DNA of 64,000 nt, from assembly GCF_037975245.1 (NCBI RefSeq), contig NC_092577.1:28264398-28328397 (forward strand), in the 5' to 3' direction. Below the pieces are notes generated by a model, which was not told the DNA's origin, did no database searches, and was given only the letters and a program-made list of their open reading frames with translations. Source of the DNA: Apostichopus japonicus. Lineage: Eukaryota > Echinodermata > Holothuroidea > Aspidochirotida > Stichopodidae. Shown in pieces: positions 46,501-58,200 of the stretch. The translations under genes and the position numbers were made by a program. Within the stretch, counting starts at the first letter, position 1, and every line of letters begins with the position of its first letter.

Positions 46501-47721
46501 CTATGAGACCCGCGTCTGTGCCTTCAGCTTATTCTTTGCTCTCTTGTACATCTCCTTCAATTCTGTATCACTTATCTTCGGAGGGCAGGCTTGCCTTCCC
46601 ATGTACACGATGGCGCCCTTTCTCTTATCCTGGATTAGGAACAAGAAGGGATGGTCCGCTTTGAACGTCTCGAAAGAGACCACAAAGCTATGGACGTCTC
46701 CAGGGAGTTGGTCCTCCCCTGGGATTATACCGTGCTCTTGTACGCCCACCCTAGCGTAGTGAAAGAATTTCGATAAGTACGCATTATCACCGATTCCTGA
46801 CAAACCCGCCTTCTGTGGATCAAAGATGGCGCTAATCCCCATTACCTTTAAACCTTCGCTTGGGTCGATGGTATAATCTAGGTCAAATCTCGGCAAGTGA
46901 ACATCGACAACGTCCATCTGACGTGGTCGGCACCACTTCTGTAATGTCTGGACCGTCAGACTTGACTCGATGTCAGAGAGGCCCATGCGTTCCTCAGGCA
47001 GCACCAACAAAAGTCGAAATTTATTCTCATGATATGGCATTTCTAAGACCTGGCATTTCATATCAGTATCATAAAAATATGGAAAGCTGCATTTCACGTT
47101 CATCATAGCAACATTATAACTGTCCGTTTCAGAAGAAAAAAACTTTCCAATTTTTGTCGATGAGCTAAGAAATGGCGTTTCTAATTTACCTGCGAAATAG
47201 AGGGCGTTAATCATTACTATTAAATCGGTCTTGTCAACATGGTTTTCCGTCAGCATGTCATTGGCGGTATGTTGCATCTCCTCCCCTAACCAGTGGTTCA
47301 CATCTCGAACCGCGTGACGCGTGTCTTCGAAGTTTTTACCCTCAACGACAGTTTGATAAAGTTCTAATGAAGATTTTCGGAATTTTTTGTTGATTTTCAA
47401 TTTAGTCGGTGCGTAAATTCTACTCGCCCCATAAAACCCCCAGTATTTACTCTTTTCGAAGAGGAGGGAACGAAGTGCCCCGACTGCGGTATGTAAATCT
47501 GACTTTTCAAATTGTTCGAACCCCATGACTTGATTTATTTCCTGTGATGTTTCGTTTTTCGATGCAAGTTGCATCAAGGACAGCCCAGCCGCGATAGCCG
47601 AAGGCGAAAATACGATGTTACCATCTTGCCTATTTGCGATGACTTTAAAAAAGTTAAATGCAAATTCGTTGGCCACCGGGATAAGCGGTTCTGCCTCCGC
47701 CGTAGAAACGTCTGCACCCAT
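46501..47721 (-). CDS. Serpin-family protein, single exon, probably noninhibitory
   Basis: Uninterrupted 406-codon frame from ATG at 47721 (MGADVSTAEAEPL) to TAG at 46501. Serpin landmarks, in order: ANEFAFNFFKVI (helix A), GNIVFSPSAIAAGLSLM (helix B), MINALYFAGKLETPF (s3A), LEMPYHENKFRLLLVLPEE, and the signature FKADHPFLFLIQDKRKGAIV (about residues 353-372). No signal peptide is visible, suggesting an intracellular clade-B-like serpin. The reactive-centre hinge, normally EEGTEAAAAT, reads EHGIIPGEDQ (from residue 329), with Pro and charged residues where small residues are needed for loop insertion. Protease inhibition is therefore doubtful (inference). About 27 residues, rich in Lys, extend beyond the usual C terminus. 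Absence of introns could mean a retrocopy. Confidence 0.92.
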   Translation of the reverse strand: MGADVSTAEAEPLIPVANEFAFNFFKVIANRQDGNIVFSPSAIAAGLSLMQLASKNETSQEINQVMGFEQFEKSDLHTAVGALRSLLFEKSKYWGFYGASRIYAPTKLKINKKFRKSSLELYQTVVEGKNFEDTRHAVRDVNHWLGEEMQHTANDMLTENHVDKTDLIVMINALYFAGKLETPFLSSSTKIGKFFSSETDSYNVAMMNVKCSFPYFYDTDMKCQVLEMPYHENKFRLLLVLPEERMGLSDIESSLTVQTLQKWCRPRQMDVVDVHLPRFDLDYTIDPSEGLKVMGISAIFDPQKAGLSGIGDNAYLSKFFHYARVGVQEHGIIPGEDQLPGDVHSFVVSFETFKADHPFLFLIQDKRKGAIVYMGRQACPPKISDTELKEMYKRAKNKLKAQTRVS

Positions 47722-47732
47722 GTTGCACAAAT

Positions 47733-47742
47733 TATGACGTCA
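47733..47742. promoter_or_regulatory. CRE-like palindrome ATGACGTCAT
   Basis: A full cAMP-response-type octamer TGACGTCA inside a 10-bp palindrome, 12 bp upstream of the serpin ATG. The position is unusually close to the start codon, so it may lie in the 5' UTR. Identification is by sequence only. Confidence 0.35.
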
Positions 47743-50203
47743 TGAGATACTGGCCAATCTGTATAACAAGTAGGAAGAAAAAAAATTCCATTGTCGAACG
47801 TGATTAGCCAATGTTGAATCAGTACCATAAAGTGCAAAATGTATTCGTCATTTTAAGGTCTACGGACACCTAGGAATAACAGTGTCCTGATCACTCTAAA
47901 AGGCATTAGAAATCATGAAAATAGCTGCAACTCCCATCAAAATCCATAGAAGATTGGTCATTTTACAAGTCTTTTCTTAATTCTAGTTTTATTTATGAAT
48001 AAACATTAGCCAATTATGCACATCGATGATGTAAAGGGAGTGACTGCCTTATGTTCTGTTCCTTTTATTATTCCTTTATTTTTCAAGGACACTGAACACA
48101 GGATTGCGGCATAATGCGATTTTTATAATACTTTGTCTTCTTTGAAAAGAGGTAAATCACATTACTTGTATTATATAAGTGGGCTTGTAACTAGGGGTTA
48201 TCCTATTGAGGTTACTAGGGGCTACTAGGGGTTACTATGGGTTAACCTATCGAGGTCTAAAATAAGAAATTTTGATGAGCTCAACACTCCACGTCATAGC
48301 TTGCACATATTAATGAGTTTCCCAGATTTATCAGTGAATATCTTGGAAACGAAAAGAACTTTTCAAAACATTTCATCAACTGAGATTTTGAATGAGATTA
48401 TCACACACAATAAATGTACTGAATATAGGGCAATTTGGCTTGGTATCCATAGCACTCTAACAGGATGACCACGATACATTGGAATGAGTTGGATTGTGGG
48501 TAACATGAGCCGTAACAGAATGGTTTCATATGATTAATGAAGGCACAGGGTTAGCGAGTGGGGGGGGGAGGGGGCGCACAACTAGTCCTTAATGGATGTG
48601 TATTGTATTATTCAATCATGCAAAATAGAGCGAATATGGTATTGTACTAAATACTGGATTATAAGGGGGGAAGGGTGCAGGGTGCAATGCAGGGGGGATG
48701 TCATCTGAGACATTGTGAAGGGAAATATATGTTTTCCATGCTTCCAGTCCTCTTTCTTCCCTATCACCCCCCCCCCCACACCCCTCGACATTCTCCTCCC
48801 TATCACAGTTTTGTTACATCATTAGATAAACCGATACCAATGTACAGCACCAATTGCGAAAATATTGTTTGCGTCGCCGCGTCGGTATTATTCAGTTTGT
48901 ATACGTCGAAGGCGCGAAGCCTTCAACGAAGGGATTTTAACATACACGGAATTTATCCAATAACCGAGTCTAAGGGACTCCGTGCGAAAAGCAACCATTT
49001 GTGGACTTCCGGAAAAGTGTAAATGATAATATATGTAAGTTAAGGTTTCAATAACGGCGACGCACCCTTTTAACTCCAATCCAACTTAACATATTTTTCT
49101 TCACCACAAGTACCGCTTCAACATGCCAAGTAAATAGACGTTTGTGTGTTTACAGGATGACTAAGCGACAGGTTATGTATAGAAATGAAATGACCTCAAA
49201 AATGTGTGAACTGATCAATATCGCTATTGTTATGCCATAACAATTACGGATCGAATAGTTGCATATCTACAATGCTACCCCCCTATGATCGGATTTTCAA
49301 AGGCACTGAATATATACAATACCATAAAAGCATTAAGATAACGGGGCGCATTAATATGGTTTCAATGGAGGATACGGATGTATTAACCTCAGAATATTAT
49401 GCTAGAAAGATATTTTAGATAGTTTGAAGACATTTCTCTGGTTTTCTGAATTGATTATAACATATTATATGTATCATTAAATTTTGCATCTAGTTCAAAC
49501 CTCCCCAGTATTTTTGTATTATTTAGAGTGGAGTGTATACCTTTATGATGAATCTTAGGACTGGCAGATACAGAACTCCCATGGGGTCAGGTGGGGGGGG
49601 GGGTTCGTCCCAATATCAAAAGTTTAGAAGTCAAATGGGTAATTTCGGATGCCTATTTAGACTATTAATAAGGTCCTTAGTTAGATCTGGGGTGGTCGTA
49701 GGGGTGGTCTTACTTCTCCGGCTAAATGTAAAATAATCCCGGACTGGATGAAATCCCCTGATAATGGAGGTGGCCGGCCTTTCCTCCATCCCCTTCCCCC
49801 CTGTGCTCGCCATTGCATGTATTCAAAGCCGTACTCTGTTTGGTGAAAGTTATATAGTATCATTTAACTACCAGACGTCAGGTAAATAAGTGGACGGGCT
49901 TTCGAAAGGATTTTGTGTGCTCCGAGTTTGTTTACAAGAAACGTCTTTCAATAATAACAAACAACCCTTAAATATTCCCTTTCACCGTTTCGTTTTGGGC
50001 CTTGTATAAAGAAACTCCATTGTGTACCTTCGTAACGAGAAATACACAGTTACGTAATTTCTCAATAAGAAATGCATTCAAAGCAACCCAAGTTTCTCGC
50101 GCAGTGATGATGATATTGTTAGTTAGCTTCAGTAAAGAAAGAGCGACTATTAACAGACCTACATGATACATCGCAGTTGATTGAATAACCAGTACCACAG
50201 CCA
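47743..50203. other. Intergenic, no gene seen
   Basis: AT-rich sequence with G-runs or C-runs at 48560-48572, 48770-48779 and 49590-49603. Candidate open frames (48675-49022, 49968-50405) lack recognisable motifs and mostly overlap low-complexity or MITE sequence. Confidence 0.5.
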
Positions 50204-50211
50204 CCCTGCAG

Positions 50212-50351
50212 CAGGCGCGTAGCCAAGGGGGGGGGCGGTTGCCCCCTTCACCCCCCTTGAGCATATTTTTTGTATTTTTGTTTATGATATCGCTAGTAAT
50301 TTCAAAATAAAACATGCTTAGATGCAAATTTCTCGCTACGCCCCTGCCCTG
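50212..50351. mobile_element. Short hAT-like MITE, 140 bp
   Basis: It starts CAGGCGCGTAGCC and ends GGCTACG-type (GCTACGCCCCTG plus an extra CCCTG). It is flanked by CCCTGCAG at 50204-50211 and 50352-50359. The extra CCCTG at the right end looks like a 5-bp terminal duplication. The ends match the CAGGGGCGTAGCGA ends of the element at 53908-54775. Confidence 0.75.
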
Positions 50352-50359
50352 CCCTGCAG

Positions 50360-52404
50360 TGGGGGGGGGGGCGTAGCGAGATCTTACGTCTTCCGAGAGG
50401 TACAAGAGGAGAGATTACTCCTTCGACTGTTAAGGTTTATTCGGCGAAAACAAATGTTACATGTTAATGTACACTGTAAGCTATAGTTTTTTGTATTAGT
50501 TTCTGTCTGTAGGGGTTGAAGGAGAGAGGAGGGGGGGGGGGGGGGGTGCTGAGCCTCCTGAGGTTAGTATGCTGATAAACCCCAATCCAATGAGTTTGCG
50601 TAATTGCAACTATACAACTACAATAAAACTACAATTACCTGTTAGTGCGGCTTTGAATCACACCACAACTATATATCATCTAAAATAAACTGTTTAATAC
50701 TGCAATAAAATAAATCATTCTATGACGTATACGTATACTGAACCAATACACTGACACATATACACACACCGAGTCGAAGTCCCCTGAGTTAAATAATTAA
50801 GGCCTAATGTATGTATATGTTTACAGGGACGGATTCGTATATTGTACATGAGTGATATACAGCCAACATATAGAAAATACAGTTTTCACATATTAGGTAG
50901 GCTGTAGTTATTGCCTGTATAGCATATACATTATCGCTTAAACTGATCTAGGCCTAGGTCAATATTTAACGAACCAAGTAGAGCATAACGCAGCTGTGGT
51001 TTTCTTTATCGAGTGAAGCCTGCATGCTCACAAGAATATCATTAAGTATGCCTGCCATAGCATGACATTGCCTTTATGTTTGAATTTGGGATTTTGTGTA
51101 ACTTCAAATCTTAATAGCAATACAATAACATTGGATAGTGCAGCCAAATACTGCAGAGAATCTAGGTGCTATTAGCCTATAAGTTAACGTTAAAGTGTTG
51201 CGTTGTGCTATATGTCACTTGCCCTAGTACGCAGCTAAGCCAGTAATAAACACACTTCGTTGATTTTGAGATTCTAACAAGCTGTAGGCCCTAGTGGTCT
51301 GAGAGCCATGTACATTCTTCAAAGGTATCATAGAATATCTAATCTCTTTATACTACTTAGATAATACCAGATAAATTTCAATCAACTCGCCACTCGATAA
51401 TAATAACCGAACAATAACTTAGTAAGTTTCCATACAAAGGCCTATAAATAATACAGAAAACTATAAATACATTTATACTTACATTGTGCACGGATGGAAC
51501 AAACACTAGCTTAATAACAACCCAGGCGTACAATGCTTACAAAACACGAATTCCTAGCTCTGTGTACCACAGCGTTTTCTTTCATACTCAGCAGAAGCTG
51601 TTCCGTTCAGCCTTCTTTTACACAGAAATTTGCACAACTGCAATGTATGTCTATATTGAATACATACTAATTATATATGCTCACCGCGGTGGCGATGATG
51701 CGTGTTTATGCACTGCATCGATAACATTTAAGTTAGTGCCCTATACATAATGTACTGTATTAAACAATAGGTTGTTACATATAGGCTATGGCAAAGTGAT
51801 TGGTTCAGTTGCATCGTTCAAAAGTTTGGCGCTCCATTCTGAATCGTTAGTAAACAAATGTCAAGCCGTATAGATATAGGCATAGTATAAATAAGATGGT
51901 TGTTCGTATCTGGGAATTTTATCTCTTTGCGATCACAAAGTCAATAAATGGTGAGCTTTAAGAGCAAACAGAAATTAGTTTAAAAGTAAACGGCAATGGA
52001 ATGGAGGAATGTGACGTTGTACTGAACTATGAACTAATCCAAGTTAATTGCGTTAAACAGCGCTTCAACGTTGTCTGTTTTCCAGCAATCGTTCGTCTAA
52101 TGTACGCTAAGTATGTATGAGTTTGCCTCAAAAGAAGAATAATGAAGACAATTTTGATATGCTATCACTTTTTTTTTGGGGGGGGGGGGCTATTAATGAA
52201 TAACCTGTCGTGATTTTGCCACAACGTTCATGGTTGGATACATATATTTAGCCTACCCAGTGTTTGGTAAAATATTTGCCCATGTCAATTTTTTTATATA
52301 TATTTTTTTTAGAGTGTACGTCTGTTTTTGTGTTCAAAAGGTTGAATAAACTGCATGACATTTTACACAGTCTACATGTAACGCTTATACTCGCCTGTAT
52401 ACAG
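50360..52404. other. Intergenic, no gene seen
   Basis: AT-rich sequence with G-runs at 50530-50548 and 52176-52190. No coding region is supported. Confidence 0.5.
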
Positions 52405-52458
52405 GATATATGTAATAAATATTCGATACTATAGTATCGAATATTTATTACATATATC
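52405..52458. repeat. Perfect 54-bp palindrome
   Basis: Two 27-bp arms meet at TACTATAGTA with no spacer; each arm includes ATATTCGATACTA. It could extrude as a cruciform, or be a palindromic element end. An inverted pair AAGCTTAATTGT / ACAATTAAGCTT follows at about 52569-52612. Confidence 0.9.
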
Positions 52459-53231
52459 TCATTCTCTATACACCTAAAGTATAATTAGTTCCACTTAAAG
52501 TAAAATTCAATTTTACGCTTCAGTGAAAGTAAATTCAAATTACGCGGTTTTTGCTTACTATTCCTTTTAAGCTTAATTGTATAATACTTAAGTAAAACAC
52601 AATTAAGCTTATTTACAATGCAACTAGCTTTATTTAGAAGCTTATTTGCTTAAGATAAATACGGTACAATATACAATATTAATCCCACTCAGGGGCGGAT
52701 CCAGGATTTTGAGAAAGGGGGGGCCGACATCCCGATGGTAGCACTTTAGTGATCTGCGTCCTGGGGGAGGGGTCTAGGGGGAGGGGTTGAAATTTTTGGT
52801 TAATTGTGAGTGCTTAGATGCAAAATGGTGAAACATTTCGCCAAAACTAGAAAAACCAGAAACGTTGCAGACACGCTTTTTTGTGCACATATTTTTTCTC
52901 GATAGGCACATATTTAACAACGTTCAACAGTGCATGTACAATGGATACACTATTATTGCGTCGATTCGTTTTTTCTTTTGCGCGAAAATTATGACACCAG
53001 ATTCACCCCAAGAAAAAACATAAAACAAGATATATTCAATTAGATAATTATGATATACTTATTAATGAAAGGGGGGGGGGGTAGGCGGTTTTACACTATC
53101 TAACGCAACGTAGTCGCCAAGAACCTGAAGTATTTTTAAGGGAGGGCCCGGAAACGGATCACCGACCGAAAAAATATCGCAATTTGTGGACTATTTCTTG
53201 CTTCCTATTGTATTAAAAAAAAAGCACCTAT

Positions 53232-53900
53232 GTGAAAGACACAAATCACATTCTGAAAGTTGTGGAAGCCACCCCGTTACCAAAAGCAGTAGTACTTGCT
53301 ACACTAGATGTCGTCGCCATGTATACCAATACTCCCCAAGAGGAGGCATTAGATATATGTCAAGAAGTCTATGAAAAGGCGGAAAAAAGCGAATATGGAA
53401 TAAATAAAATATCTTCCATATCCATGCGCAAACTAATTGAACTTATTTTTAACAAGAAACTACGGGACGGTAGACACCGAATCACCGAAAAATCTTCAAA
53501 GGTCCAAGTTTTGAATCCAATGGGTTATTAGACACCAAAGTCTACACCAAACCCACGGAAACCTCACAATACCTCGACAGAAACTCTGCACACCCACTTG
53601 CCACTTTTAAAGGCTTCATTAAAGGGGAAGTCTTACGATACGCACGTCTATGTAACAATGAGACTGATTTCTTACAGAAAAAGAACGCGGTCACAGAGAA
53701 ACTGTTACTTCGTAACTATAAGAAAGAGGAAATTGCCTCAGCCACGAAAGGCATAAAATTTGAAAACCGTGGGCAATACCTCACTACCAAACCTAAACAA
53801 AAGAAACCACCAATGGTGTTCAAGCTTACCTATACACCCCATATCAAAACCACGCATTTGAAAAATGTACTTTTGAAACATTGGCATTTAATCTCGCAAC
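53232..53900 (+). pseudogene. Penelope-like reverse transcriptase, 5' part, internally deleted
   Basis: 53232-53531 reads VVLATLDVVAMYTNTPQEEA, the RT motif-A region (LDV..MYTN). It ends at TAG after LNPMGY. A frame change then leads into LLDTKVYTKPTETSQYLDRN and RLCNNETDFLQKKN, the C-terminal region of Penelope RTs, and on to LLKHWHLISQHAD, where the inner MITE cuts it. The catalytic YxDD region between motif A and this segment is missing, and the frame is shifted, so the protein is inactive. Confidence 0.82.
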
Positions 53901-53907
53901 ACGCGGA

Positions 53908-54775
53908 CAGGGGCGTAGCGAAGTTTTTTTTTTGTTGATTTGTCGACGGATCTGGAAGTGGTGACTGAAATGGGGGAGGGGTCTAAGGGGAGGGGGTGTC
54001 CCCCTCCCCTTTGGAAATTTTTTAGTTTTGAAACGTCCTTAGATGCAATCTGGTGCATATTTTAAGTCAAATTTGGCACCGTAGAATTTCCATTTCGATA
54101 TTATTTTTATGGCAGTCGGCAGAAGAAGAATTAATTGGGACCAATTATCGAACTGTGTTTTCTCTTTCACCGATCGTTGAAATAGTGAAACTTCGTGATA
54201 AAAATGTTCAGAAAACTTTCCGGTAATGAGAAATAACAAATTCATTGATATACAAGCGAGAAACGTTAAAAATTGTGTACAATTCGTGAGCCGTGTCCTT
54301 AAGTTTTCTACGGAGAACGAATGACATCTGCGATGACGTCATTCTGAACAGAGGATAATAACAACACGTTGTCACACGATAGCACGACTCATGGGCTGCG
54401 GCCTATACGGAAGCCTTTAATTCCATTTCTTTCACTGAGTTGCCGGCGATTCTGGCACTCGTCTAGCTGAGCCTGGCTACAGTAGCTATACTGACGGCCG
54501 TGACATTATCAGTTATTTGCCGAGAGGTGTTTAACTTGCAGGCGTCGGGTGATTTGATTGGTGAATGAGTTTATCAGATGAAGAACTGGAAAATCGAAAT
54601 AACCGATAAAGAAGCTCCCGTTCTCCTTTTCTCTATTCAGCTTTCCTTCTATCTTCCCCTTCCTCTCTCTTCACCTTTTCTCCTTTTGCCGACAGACCCA
54701 AATTTTGCCGACAGCGACCAAATTATTGGGGGTGTGACACCCCCACACCCCCCCCCCCCGCTCGCTACGCCCCTG
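53908..54775. mobile_element. Inner hAT-like MITE inserted in the Penelope RT
   Basis: The ends are CAGGGGCGTAGCGA and GCTCGCTACGCCCCTG. The exact target duplication is CACGCGGA (53900-53907 and 54776-54783). It is 868 bp without transposase. Removing it with one duplication rejoins the RT C-terminal region across HWHLISQHAD and LSKLFPKEPILAYKRAQNL. Confidence 0.92.
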
Positions 54776-54943
54776 CACGCGGAATTATCCAAACTGTTTC
54801 CAAAAGAACCGATTCTAGCCTACAAAAGGGCCCAAAATCTCAAAGATTTACTTGTTAACTCAAGGTTTCATACTAACGAAGAATCAGCTGACTCTCAAGG
54901 TTCACACGAAGCTCTTTTAGATGCTCTTATAGCTGTACTATGA
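54776..54943 (+). pseudogene. Penelope-like RT, 3' part after the MITE
   Basis: Encodes LSKLFPKEPILAYKRAQNLK then DLLVNSRF, the conserved F-P-x-P-x-x-A-x-x-x-x-x-N-L-x-D-L-L block at the end of Penelope RT domains. It then degenerates and stops at TGA (54941-54943) with no following endonuclease domain. Confidence 0.82.
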
Positions 54944-55027
54944 GTCCATAAAAACTCGTGCACAGAAAATAGATGCATTTTGAGAACGAGACGCCCAGGC
55001 CGAATATAAAATATTCAAAGGCTACTA

Positions 55028-55065
55028 CTGATGAAGCTCCTCCTATAAAGTTTGAGAGCAGAAAC
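55028..55065 (+). ncRNA. Hammerhead-ribozyme-like motif in the Penelope element
   Basis: CTGATGA-A-GCTC, a 16-base loop, GAGC-A-GAAAC. Both invariant boxes (CTGATGA and GAAA) are intact and are joined by a 4-bp stem II. It lies in sense orientation, just 3' of the RT frame, where Penelope-like elements commonly carry hammerheads. Stems I and III could not be verified by eye. Confidence 0.5.
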
Positions 55066-56243
55066 CGGTCTAGTTGGTCGTAAGAACCTACGCTAGTCTC
55101 TCCTACTATTAACAGTACACTCAATTCACCTAATAGGTGCAATTATGTTTCACCACGAGGAGCATGCTATAAGTTCATGTTCCTCGGGCCCTCCCTTAAA
55201 AATACTTCAGGTTCTTGGCGACTACGTTGTGTTAGATAGTGTAAAACCGCCTACACCCCCTTTCATTCAGATAATTATGATATACTTGCTAACTGTGCAT
55301 TGATTTTCCCTGACAGTAGAAGTCAGCACTATAGTACTGCGCCGTATCTAATTAATACGTGATGTCGCGTAGGCCTGATAATTGCCTTAGTTTCAAATTT
55401 GGAATAAAAACGATCGCGTTTCAGGGAAGAGCAGCTGGATATATATTAGGCTTTTCTTTCACCAAGTTATGCCTATTAGGAATTTGAAGTACTCCCACAT
55501 AAAAAAAACGCAACTGATTTCCAAAAAGGGGGGGCCGGGGCCGGGTCGGCCCCCCCCTGGATCCGCCCCTGCCACTTACGTGCAATTATAAATGAAGTGA
55601 AGTTAGTATTAATGAGAATAGAGCGGTAAGTGATAGTTGTTGCCCTCACAACTCCTTGCTTCAATGAAGAAAGCGGGGTTGAAGCGTACTAAAGTCTATG
55701 TGCACAAATGGAGCATATTCTAGAGTGTCAAAGGGGTAAAAAAGCTTTTTCCTACATGAACCAAAGTGTAGTAGGCTACAGGAGCGCATGGAAAGTTTGT
55801 ATTTGATACTGAAAAAGAAATTACGTTTTCATGATCACGAATTAACCTAAACGGCCATCTTGTATCTCAATCTATTAGTCATATTCCAAATTTGAGTTAA
55901 AATGTTGAATTGGAAGCCACCCGACGTAAAAATTGTAATCCACAAGCCCTTGCGGATTTCTCCCACTTTTGTGGTCGCTAATTTAAGCGTCGTAAATATA
56001 ACTGCTGAAAGAAAGTCAGGGTAGGAAACTTTAAGCACGCCCTCTGTTTGCTATGTCTTACGTATTGCGTTTTAGTCAGCAGTAAAGGAAACACAAACCG
56101 AACTATCAATTTTCGTTAATCGCAGACTTCTCTGTGATGTAAAACTCCCTTAAGCATCTCCGATCTTGCACTGATTGGGAGACATCCTATACATTAAAAG
56201 TCGTGGTTGAAGGGATCTGTTAGTACTGTAAATATGTGACGTC

Positions 56244-56378
<135 letters not shown>

Positions 56379-58135
56379 GATGGTATTTGTTTCAATATAT
56401 CAACACTGTTAGCAGTTTATCTTGAAAACATCAAAAGAAAAAGTAAAGGTTACTAGCAGCTTTACCATTAATGATGAAAGGGTTTTGTGTCTCCTAACTG
56501 CGGAGGATGGGGTGAGGGGAGGAGGGGGGGGGGGGCTTTTTCATTACAGTTATCTCTATCACATAGACCATTAGTGATATCATACGGTATTGTCTCTCCT
56601 TTAAACGCCTATTATAGTGTAAGCACACTGATATCATGGTGTGAGAACGTTAGCAGATCGTTCAAAGCTGGGATATAAAGTAATATTTGATTTCACCCGG
56701 GAACATTTTGCAGGTATACCAGCTCATTTTACGCTGAAAGAGGATGTGAAATATGAACCTATTCACAAGAACGCATTCATAATAGATTCTAAATGCTAAA
56801 TCATATCGTTGGTACAAAGTAAATGCTTTCCTTTTGACTTCCGGGTCTAACAAACTTAGGCTCGATACGTACATATAAGACTAACGTTGCGACTTAACGT
56901 GACCTTTCACTTTTAGGTCTTATACCATAATACAGCATTTTCTGTCCTTTCAATTATCGAAGCATACAACGGTACATTAGAAAAGATCAAAAGAAGGGGT
57001 TAGAGAAACCCGCTCCATATAGTACATTTAAATGGAAAAAAAAAAGCAAAGGATATAGATTGTGCGATATCAATTCCTATACAAAGCTGGACAGTTTAGA
57101 CAACGAGTGCAGGGAACAAGTACTGGGATCGTATAAGGTATGTGTTCACATGTCTTTCTTTTCGCACTGTTAATTAAATTAAATCAAATCTTGTCGTATT
57201 ATAGAAATATACACACATCATGTTTGAACGGTGATGATTGTCGTAAAATGCGAGAAGAAGAAGAAGAAGGTATAGTGTAGAGCCCTGGTATTCAAAGATG
57301 GGGTCGTGACCCTTGATATGGACTCTAAAATATTTTGGAAGATCGCCCCTCCCCCCCCCCCGAGAAAAACACGGAAGAGAAAGGATACCCAAATAGGGAG
57401 GGGAACTCCTATTCCCAGTAGACCCCCCCCCTACCTTAGACCCGGACAACATCCGTCGATGGAGGATCGCCACGATGATGATGAGAGGGGAAATAAACTG
57501 GGGTCACCAAGCAAAATAGTTTGAATACCACGGGTGTAGAGGAATGGAACTTGTTTGATAGAGGAACAGGGAAGCTAGAGATGTTTAGGGTTAGTCTAGA
57601 TAGGAAAGTGAATGGGAAAGTGAATAGTATGAACTATGAAATGAACCTTCACGCAGTTTCAGAACTTTGACGACTGGTATGTAGAATAATAATCTTTTGG
57701 ATAACTTTAGTTTATGAAGTGGTGGATAAGGAATGTTGTAGGACTGCATATGGGGAAACGAAGGAAAGGTCGGATGTGTGGGAGGTGGTAGGGTGGGGGG
57801 TGGGGGTCAGTGCGCTATATATATTTCATGATGCAATTTTCCTCCCCCCCTCCCCACTCGTTCTCGGTATTGATCTAAGTGTTAGACTTTGTATTCCAGT
57901 CACTTAAATCGTTCAGCACCAGATGTGTTTTCTTTTTTTCTTTATTAAGGGTCAATTTTTAGAGCTGTCATGTACAACCTGGACTCATCTTTAAAGACTA
58001 CTACATATAACAACATTAATTTTGTACTTTAAGTCATCTTGTAAAAATATAGAATGAACTGGGTCATTGAGAGAAAATGTTTTGAGGGTGAAAGTAGATG
58101 CGTGTTGACATTTGAGCATGAATGACCATTGCGGG

Positions 58136-58200
58136 ATTGGGGTGGGATGGGGTGGGATGGGATGGGATGGGATGGGATGGGATGGGATGGGATGGGGGTG
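58136..58200. repeat. (GGGAT)n pentanucleotide repeat
   Basis: About a dozen GGGAT/GGGGT units on the plus strand. Confidence 0.88.

Larger units (their letters stand above)
53061..55268 (+). mobile_element. Penelope-like retroelement with inverted termini, defective
   Basis: The perfect 19-bp direct repeat AGATAATTATGATATACTT flanks it (53042-53060 and 55269-55287). The outer ~85 bp at each end (53064-53150 and 55185-55267) are inverted copies of each other (TAGGCGGTTTTACACTATCT and its complement), like the terminal repeats some Penelope-like elements carry in inverted orientation. Inside is a broken reverse transcriptase frame, then a hammerhead-like motif. No GIY-YIG endonuclease region was found. 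Confidence 0.82.
52690..55571. mobile_element. Outer hAT-like element hosting the nested insertions
   Basis: It begins CAGGGGCGGATCCAGG and ends CCTGGATCCGCCCCTG, a perfect 16-bp inverted repeat. The flanks (ATCCCACT and CCACTTAC) share only CCACT, so the target duplication is uncertain. Removing the Penelope-like insertion leaves an element of about 650 bp without coding capacity. Confidence 0.75.
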
